Origin: Pyrobaculum sp. | GTDB lineage: Archaea > Thermoproteota > Thermoprotei > Thermoproteales > Thermoproteaceae | DNA: 10,275 nucleotides | Reading direction: 5' to 3' | Assembly: GCA_022759345.1 (NCBI GenBank) | Contig: JAEMPK010000055.1 | Coordinates: 1-10,275, forward strand | Shown: piece after piece, positions 6,248-10,275 of the stretch | Position numbering within the stretch: the first letter of the stretch is position 1 | Layout: every line of letters starts with the position of its first letter | Notes under the pieces: model-generated | What the model saw: only the letters and a program-made list of their open reading frames with translations | Databases searched by the model: none | What the model was told of the DNA's origin: nothing | Position numbers and translations under genes: made by a program

Positions 6248-6979
6248 ATGGCCGTCCCCTTAGGCGGACCTGAGGAAGTGCCTCACATTGAGGTCGACGA
6301 GGAGACTAAGGAGATAATAAAAGAGATGTTGGCACAGATGGAGAACCCGGTAGAGGTGAACTTCTTCACGAGCGGCAATTGTGCGGGTCGTGAAACCAAC
6401 TGGTGTATACCTACCGAGGAGCTCCTCGGCTTGTTGGCGCAACTGGCGCCGCCGGGGAAGCTCAAGGTGAATAAGTACAGCTTTGAAAAAGACGCGGAGG
6501 TATTTAAGAAGTTTGGCGTCGAGCCACAGCGAGTGCCCAGCATCTACTTCGGCGACGGCTTCATAAAATACCTAGGCGCCCCCATGGGGGAGGAGGTAAG
6601 AGCCTTTATAGAGACTGTGGTGAGGCTCAGCACTGGGAAGACCGGACTTAGACAGAAGACCAGGGCTGAATTAGCTAACTTGGCTCAAAACGCCCCAAAG
6701 CGGGTCTACGTCTTGACTGTGGTAACTCCCAGCTGTCCCTACTGCCCCTACGCAGTTCTGCTCGCCAATATGTTCGCCTACGAGAGCAAGGGCAAGGTGG
6801 TGTCCGTGGTTGTGGAGGCCTACGAGAACCCCGACATAGCGGATATGTACGGCGTCACCGGCGTGCCTACGGTAATACTACAGGCGGAGGACGCCGCAGT
6901 AGGAGACGTGGAGTTTGTGGGCGTGCCTCCTGAGCACGAGCTGTTGGCGCGAGTCAAAAGCCACATGGGTCTCGCGTAG
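6248..6979 (+). CDS. pdo: Protein disulfide oxidoreductase (PDO) with atypical N-terminal site
   Basis: 243 residues made of two tandem thioredoxin folds, the architecture of archaeal PDO, a cytosolic enzyme that forms, reduces and shuffles protein disulfides in hyperthermophiles. The C-terminal unit is canonical: VVTPSCPYCPYAVLLAN with C163 and C166, and cis-proline in GVPTVIL (P207). The N-terminal unit has its expected strand (VEVNFFTSGN) and cis-proline (RVPSIYF, P97), but the active-site region is C45-AGRETNW-C53, seven residues between cysteines instead of two. The helix that should follow starts at C53 (CIPTEELLGLLAQL). The usual N-unit motif in characterised PDOs is CxxC, so the redox behaviour of this half may differ, or C45 may pair elsewhere. 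It has its own TATA box and an ATG start. The neighbourhood also holds a CoADR-like flavoprotein and a broken CPYC thioredoxin. Confidence 0.9.
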   Translation: MAVPLGGPEEVPHIEVDEETKEIIKEMLAQMENPVEVNFFTSGNCAGRETNWCIPTEELLGLLAQLAPPGKLKVNKYSFEKDAEVFKKFGVEPQRVPSIYFGDGFIKYLGAPMGEEVRAFIETVVRLSTGKTGLRQKTRAELANLAQNAPKRVYVLTVVTPSCPYCPYAVLLANMFAYESKGKVVSVVVEAYENPDIADMYGVTGVPTVILQAEDAAVGDVEFVGVPPEHELLARVKSHMGLA

Positions 6980-6983
6980 CGGT

Positions 6984-6990
6984 TTTTAAA
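6984..6990 (+). promoter_or_regulatory. TATA box for the XTP/dITP diphosphatase gene
   Basis: TTTTAAA, within GGTTTTTAAAGG, is centred about 22 bases before GTG 7010 and lies just after the PDO stop. It is one of the cleanest promoter matches in the window. Confidence 0.55.
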
Positions 6991-7009
6991 GGTCAGCGAT
7001 TCCTTCCTT

Positions 7010-7570
7010 GTGAAGAAGATCAGAGTCGCCACTGGCAACCCTCATAAACTAGCAGAGATTTCGGCCATCCTCAAGCCTTTCGGCATTGCGGTGGAGCGGC
7101 TAGAAGCGGAGAAGGTGGAGGTGCAAGACGACGACGTGGTTGCCGTGGCCCGGAAAGCCGCCGAGTTCCTGTGCCCCCGCTACGGCGACTACGTGGTGGT
7201 TGAGGACACCGGACTTTACATAGACGCGCTGGGGGGCTTCCCCGGTCCCTACGCTGAGTATGTCTATAGAACCATCGGGCTCAGGGGCGTGTTGAAGTTG
7301 CTGGAGGGCGTCGCCGACAGGTCTGCGGTGTTTAGGTGCGCAGTTGCCCTGTGTCTAGGCGGGGAGGTCCGCGTATTTGTGGGGGAGACCCGCGGCCGTA
7401 TAGCGGAGGAGCCGAGGGGGAGCGGGGGCTTTGGCTACGACCCCATATTTATCCCCGAGGGGAGCTCCCTGACCTACGCCGAGATGGGCGAGGAGGCGAA
7501 AAACGCTGTGTCGCACCGGGGCCGGGCCTTCGCGGCGCTTGCCGCATGGCTTCTCTCCAGCAATTTTTAA
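7010..7570 (+). CDS. XTP/dITP diphosphatase (RdgB/HAM1 family)
   Basis: 186 residues, full length for the HAM1/RdgB family of non-canonical purine NTP pyrophosphatases. These hydrolyse dITP, XTP and ITP to monophosphate and PPi and so keep deaminated purines out of DNA and RNA, in the cytosol. Signature segments in order: VATGNPHKLAEI (residues 6-17, phosphate-binding TGNxxK), VVVEDTGLYIDALGGFPGPY (62-81, with E65 and D66 of the catalytic/metal site), GSGGFGYDPIFIPEG (137-151, base recognition) and NAVSHRGRAF (165-174). The GTG start at 7010 gives a protein beginning KKIRVATGN, exactly where the family begins, and agrees with the TATA box. The stop codon is embedded in the TATA box of the following CBS gene. 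Confidence 0.92.
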   Translation: MKKIRVATGNPHKLAEISAILKPFGIAVERLEAEKVEVQDDDVVAVARKAAEFLCPRYGDYVVVEDTGLYIDALGGFPGPYAEYVYRTIGLRGVLKLLEGVADRSAVFRCAVALCLGGEVRVFVGETRGRIAEEPRGSGGFGYDPIFIPEGSSLTYAEMGEEAKNAVSHRGRAFAALAAWLLSSNF

Positions 7571-7573
7571 ATA
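7564..7573 (+). promoter_or_regulatory. TATA box for the CBS-domain gene, overlapping the upstream stop
   Basis: TTTTTAAATA covers the TAA stop (7568-7570) of the diphosphatase gene. Its TTTAAA core is centred about 24 bases before GTG 7593 but only about 12 bases before GTG 7581, so it favours the later start for the CBS gene. Confidence 0.55.
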
Positions 7574-7592
7574 ATGGGAAGTGTTGAGTAAC

Positions 7593-8444
7593 GTGGACAT
7601 GTTTAGCAGGTCAATTATTGAATTCGCCACAAGAAACGTGGTTACTGTGGCTGAGAAGGAGAAGGTTGTGAATGCTATGAAGACCATGGTGAGTCTCGAC
7701 ATAAGAAGGTTGCCTATTGTACGCGGCGACAAGCTCGTGGGCATTATAACTATGCTTGACATACTTGACGCCATCTATTCATGGATAAGTGACGGGACTT
7801 CGGAGGGCTCTCTCTACAGCGACATATATATGAAGAACGTAATAGAGGTGGGCACCAGAAGCGTAGTGTCGGCACGGCCCGACACCCCTGTAAGCGAGGT
7901 CATCTCTCTGTTTCTCCGACACAACTTCGGCTCAATGCCCATAGTGGACGAGGCGGGGAGGCTAGTCGGCATATTCACCGAGTGGGACGTGTTGAAGATA
8001 GCGTCGCAACTGGACTTTCCCCACAGAGTTCGGGACGTCATGACGCGTATAGTCTACGTCCTCACCCCCTACTCCACGGTTATGGACGTCTTAGAGGGCA
8101 TAACTATTTACAAGTTCAGAAGATACCCCATAGTGGACGAGGCGGGGAGGGTCATCGCTATGTTGCATGCAAAGGACGTGCTTAAGTACTTCGCCAGCGA
8201 CGACACTATAGAAAAGATCAAAGAGGGAGACGTGAAGGAGGTGGTGAACACCTACGCAATCGACATAGCGAAGGCCCCCATATTCCTAGCTAAACCAAAC
8301 GATCCAGTGGTAGACATAATAAGAAAAATGCTTGAATACGACATAGGCGGCGTGCCTGTGGTCAACGAAGAGGGCACAGCGGTTATTGGTATGGTTACTG
8401 AGAAGACTCTAATGTTGCTGTTTGAAGAGGGTCCGCCGCAGTAG
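7593..8444 (+). CDS. Protein with four CBS domains (two Bateman modules)
   Basis: 283 residues consisting almost wholly of four CBS domains, each with a strand-helix-strand and an hxxxPVVD/E-xGxhhGhhT pattern: about 7-58 (RRLPIVRGDKLVGIITMLD), 75-134 (GSMPIVDEAGRLVGIFTEWD), 143-198 (RRYPIVDEAGRVIAMLHAKD) and 210-274 (GGVPVVNEEGTAVIGMVTEK). CBS pairs bind adenosine nucleotides, SAM or related ligands and act as energy or ligand sensors; there is no attached enzyme, transporter or DNA-binding domain, so it probably controls a partner in trans. In-frame starts are GTG 7581, TTG 7584, GTG 7593 and ATG 7599. GTG 7593 is chosen because the TATA box sits about 24 bases before it. Domains 2 and 3 share an exact 24-base stretch. 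The 3' end overlaps the opposing gene by 36 bases. Confidence 0.85.
   Translation: MDMFSRSIIEFATRNVVTVAEKEKVVNAMKTMVSLDIRRLPIVRGDKLVGIITMLDILDAIYSWISDGTSEGSLYSDIYMKNVIEVGTRSVVSARPDTPVSEVISLFLRHNFGSMPIVDEAGRLVGIFTEWDVLKIASQLDFPHRVRDVMTRIVYVLTPYSTVMDVLEGITIYKFRRYPIVDEAGRVIAMLHAKDVLKYFASDDTIEKIKEGDVKEVVNTYAIDIAKAPIFLAKPNDPVVDIIRKMLEYDIGGVPVVNEEGTAVIGMVTEKTLMLLFEEGPPQ
7938..8150 (+). repeat. 24-base direct repeat inside CBS domains 2 and 3
   Basis: Positions 7938-7961 and 8127-8150 are identical over 24 bases and both encode PIVDEAGR in the same frame, 63 codons apart. Identity down to third-codon positions, while the surrounding domain sequence has diverged widely, suggests local gene conversion or strong constraint. 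Confidence 0.8.
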
Positions 8445-8957
8445 CATAACTCCCAACGTTAACACAAGTGTAGCGGAGGCTACTGTAAGCCCGGCCAAAG
8501 CGCCGATCAACGCGTTGGGTGTCGACACGACTGCGGGGAAGCTCGACTCGCACTCTAGGTTGAGACCTTTGGTGGTGTATATCTCCACGTTTGCGCTAGT
8601 GTAGGTTGGGTTGCGAAGTTGGTTTTTCTCTTTACACACGACCTTGGCTTTGGCGTCTTTCAAAGCCACAACGGTTATGTCTGTGCCAGCTGTGCATTGA
8701 ATGTAGAACTTAGGCGCGTTGGGATACGTGCCAAGGGTACAGTCGGGGTTCCCATAGTAAATCCCAAACACTGTATAAGACCCGTTGAAATACCAGCCGA
8801 GACGAACCTTAGGAAGATCTACCTTCTGCCCATCTATGAGAAGCACGCCATCTTTCACAACGCCTGTGAGGTTGCCAGAGGGGCCGTTGACGAGGAGGGT
8901 TTGGGCCAGCGCAGTCGCTGCGGACAACATGACAAGCAGAAACAGGAGTCTGGACAT
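8409..8957 (-). CDS. Small exported protein: signal peptide, four cysteines, C-terminal anchor
   Basis: 182 residues, family not recognised. A signal peptide (MSRLLFLLVMLSAATALA, with probable cleavage after A18 before QTLLVNG) leads into an extracellular beta-rich domain with four cysteines, C73, C88, C108 and C136, which could make two disulfides. There are several possible N-glycosylation sites (such as NLT and NGS). A hydrophobic helix at about 149-173 (ALIGALAGLTVASATLVLTL...) and a basic tail LRRTLFKQQH give a single-pass anchor with the C-terminus inside. This layout is common for archaeal surface proteins. ATG 8957 fits the signal peptide. Its promoter lies in the 41-base region shared with the divergent helicase gene. 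The last 36 bases overlap the CBS gene tail-to-tail, so the cytoplasmic end is encoded opposite the CBS C-terminus. Confidence 0.8.
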   Translation of the reverse strand: MSRLLFLLVMLSAATALAQTLLVNGPSGNLTGVVKDGVLLIDGQKVDLPKVRLGWYFNGSYTVFGIYYGNPDCTLGTYPNAPKFYIQCTAGTDITVVALKDAKAKVVCKEKNQLRNPTYTSANVEIYTTKGLNLECESSFPAVVSTPNALIGALAGLTVASATLVLTLGVMLLRRTLFKQQH

Positions 8958-8965
8958 GCACCACG

Positions 8966-8990
8966 CTTAAATATAATTTAATAAACCTTT
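8966..8990. promoter_or_regulatory. Overlapping divergent TATA elements
   Basis: The A/T-rich run CTTAAATATAATTTAATAAA lies in the only 41 bases between the minus-strand start (8957) and the plus-strand GTG (8999). On the plus strand the ATATAATT part is centred about 23 bases before GTG 8999. On the minus strand the ATTAAA at 8978-8983 is centred about 24 bases before ATG 8957. The two promoters must therefore share or overlap their TBP sites. Confidence 0.55.
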
Positions 8991-8998
8991 CGTTTTGC

Positions 8999-10275
8999 GT
9001 GGTCTTTCATCTGCTCAACCCGCTGATTAGAGAAGCGTTAAGAGAGAGAGGTATTGAAGAGCCGACGGAGCCTCAGAAGATGGCTATACCTGAGATACTA
9101 AATGGCCACAACGTACTTATCATAGCGCCTACAGGTAGCGGCAAGACCGAGGCAGCGGTGCTTCCCATTCTCTCTAAGATGCTTGAAGAAGGGGTAGAAA
9201 GACCTGGCATCTATGCTCTCTACATAACGCCGCTTAGGGCGCTCAACAGAGATCTCCTCGACAGAATTAGGTGGTGGGGGCAGAGAGTAGGCTTTAGAGT
9301 CGACGTGCGGCACGGCGACACGGATAAGGCCGATAGACAGAGACAAAGCAAGGAGCCGCCTCACATCTTAATAACCACGCCGGAGATGCTTCAAGCCATC
9401 ATGACAGGTCGACGGCTTCTAGAACATCTAAAGGAGCTGAGGTGGATCATCGTCGACGAGGTTCACGAGTTGGCGGAAGACAAAAGAGGCGTGCAGCTGA
9501 GTCTCGCGCTGGAGCGGCTGAGGCACCACGTAGACCGCGACTTCCAAATCGTCGGCCTCTCGGCCACCGTGGGTAGCCCTGTGGAGGTGGCCAAGTTCCT
9601 GGTGGGCAACGGTAGGCCCTTTAAGGTGGTGTTGGTCAACTTCACCCGCTATATGCAACTAGACGTGGTGAGGCCTCGTCCAACGATGGAAGATGCTAAA
9701 GTCGCCGAAGCCTCCGGCTTCCACCCCGACGTCGTCGCTCGTCTACGTCTAATTAAGGAATTGATAGAGAAGAACAGAAGCACATTGGTGTTCGTAAACA
9801 CGCGCTCCATGGCCGAGCTCCTCGGCTTCAGGCTTTCGTACCTCTACAACGACCTCCCCGTCGCGGTTCACCACTCCTCTCTCTCAAAAATGGTGAGGGT
9901 CTCGGTGGAGGAGAGGCTGAAGAAGGGCGAGTTAAAGGCCGTGATCGCCACGTCAAGCCTTGAGCTTGGCATCGACATTGGACACGTCGACCTCGTCATT
10001 CAATACATCTCGCCGCATCAAGTCACTCGTCTTCTTCAGAGAGTCGGCAGAAGCGGCCACAGGCTGACAGCGGTGCCTAAAGGCGTCATAATAGGCGAAG
10101 ATGTAAACGACGTCATGGAGGCCATGGTGATAGTGAAACGGGCGCGGGAGGGCTTGGTAGAGCCCACGGAGATCCCCCACAAGCCCTACGACGTGTTGGT
10201 AAACCAAATAGTCGCCTTTCTGTTGCTCAAGCCGCGGTGGAAGCTTGAGGAGCTTTACAACGTCATAAAGAGGGC
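8999..10275 (+). CDS. lhr: Lhr-family superfamily 2 helicase, N-terminal part (runs off window)
   Basis: Open from GTG 8999 to the window end, 425 complete codons with no stop. It starts with a Q-motif-like segment (NPLIREALRERGIEEPTEPQ), then motif I APTGSGKTEAA (residues 43-53, an Lhr-type Walker A), motif Ia TPLRALNRDL, motif Ib TTPEML, motif II DEVH (153-156), motif III LSATVGSP (187-194), motif IV STLVFVNTRS, motif V ATSSLELGIDIG and motif VI QRVGRSGHR (347-355). This order and spelling match large helicase-related (Lhr) ATPases, 3'-5' DNA/RNA-DNA translocases tied to repair and strand annealing. The DEVH box and the GSGKTEAA loop separate it from Hel308 and the DEAD-box RNA helicases. 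The winged-helix and Lhr-core parts should follow beyond the window. Whether it is aLhr1 or aLhr2 cannot be decided from this part. The GTG start is supported by the divergent promoter. Confidence 0.88.
   Translation, partial: MVFHLLNPLIREALRERGIEEPTEPQKMAIPEILNGHNVLIIAPTGSGKTEAAVLPILSKMLEEGVERPGIYALYITPLRALNRDLLDRIRWWGQRVGFRVDVRHGDTDKADRQRQSKEPPHILITTPEMLQAIMTGRRLLEHLKELRWIIVDEVHELAEDKRGVQLSLALERLRHHVDRDFQIVGLSATVGSPVEVAKFLVGNGRPFKVVLVNFTRYMQLDVVRPRPTMEDAKVAEASGFHPDVVARLRLIKELIEKNRSTLVFVNTRSMAELLGFRLSYLYNDLPVAVHHSSLSKMVRVSVEERLKKGELKAVIATSSLELGIDIGHVDLVIQYISPHQVTRLLQRVGRSGHRLTAVPKGVIIGEDVNDVMEAMVIVKRAREGLVEPTEIPHKPYDVLVNQIVAFLLLKPRWKLEELYNVIKR

Noticed and set aside
7336..7587. 83-residue plus-strand ORF inside the diphosphatase gene
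   Set aside because: Arg/Gly/Pro-rich out-of-frame shadow of conserved HAM1-family motifs.
7938..8150. Direct repeat as an attachment site or mobile element boundary
   Set aside because: Both copies lie in frame in homologous positions of CBS domains, and there is no integrase, tRNA or inserted cargo between them.
8619..8981. 120-residue plus-strand ORF opposite the exported protein
   Set aside because: The minus strand has a signal peptide, cysteine domain and anchor; the plus-strand translation has no coherent features.
1..10275. tRNA, rRNA, CRISPR array, IS element or defence system
   Set aside because: I saw no tRNA-like T-loop/acceptor pairs, no spaced short repeats, no transposase or nuclease-type ORF. 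C/D-box sRNAs are common in Pyrobaculum but I found no convincing C and D box pair by eye; a dedicated scan would be needed.

Overview
The window looks like chromosome from a hyperthermophilic crenarchaeon of the Thermoproteales, most likely Pyrobaculum or a close relative. The grounds are an archaeal ribosomal protein L6 tail, a crenarchaeal-type protein disulfide oxidoreductase, a short LDH-like malate dehydrogenase and an archaeal Lhr-type helicase. Spacing is very compact, GTG and TTG starts are frequent, and most genes appear leaderless, with an A/T-rich TATA-like box about 22-27 bases before the start codon and no Shine-Dalgarno. The genus is inferred, not proven.

Layout. 1-189 is the C-terminal end of ribosomal protein L6 (+), overlapped by an MFS transporter (+, to 1258). 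Tail-to-tail with it is a UbiA-family prenyltransferase (-, 1239-2111), a candidate menaquinone-pathway enzyme. 2112-3400 is a decay zone. It holds the remnant of a probably Tat-exported, beta-rich protein (about 2169-3047, at least five reading-frame lesions) and then a thioredoxin-fold gene with a CPYC site that is frameshifted and lacks an obvious start (about 3062-3399). Intact genes resume with a CoA-disulfide reductase/NADH oxidase-like flavoprotein (3430-4776), malate dehydrogenase (4843-5772), an unrecognised protein with a very basic lysine tail (5800-6201), protein disulfide oxidoreductase (6248-6979), an XTP/dITP diphosphatase (7010-7570) and a four-CBS-domain protein (start revised to 7593, to 8444). 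On the minus strand, 8409-8957 encodes a small secreted or membrane-anchored four-cysteine protein. It shares a 41-base divergent promoter region with an Lhr-family helicase (8999 to the window end, truncated).

How the genes fit together. Three thiol-disulfide genes (broken thioredoxin, CoADR-like flavoprotein, PDO) lie within about 4 kb, which fits the intracellular disulfide chemistry known for Pyrobaculum. The prenyltransferase and the flavoprotein suggest quinone- and sulfur-linked respiration. Malate dehydrogenase serves central carbon metabolism and the dITP/XTP pyrophosphatase cleans the nucleotide pool. No tRNA, rRNA, CRISPR array or insertion sequence was recognised. The most unusual items are the decay zone, the PDO whose N-terminal redox site is a C-x7-C instead of CxxC, the lysine-tailed protein and the overlapping divergent promoters.
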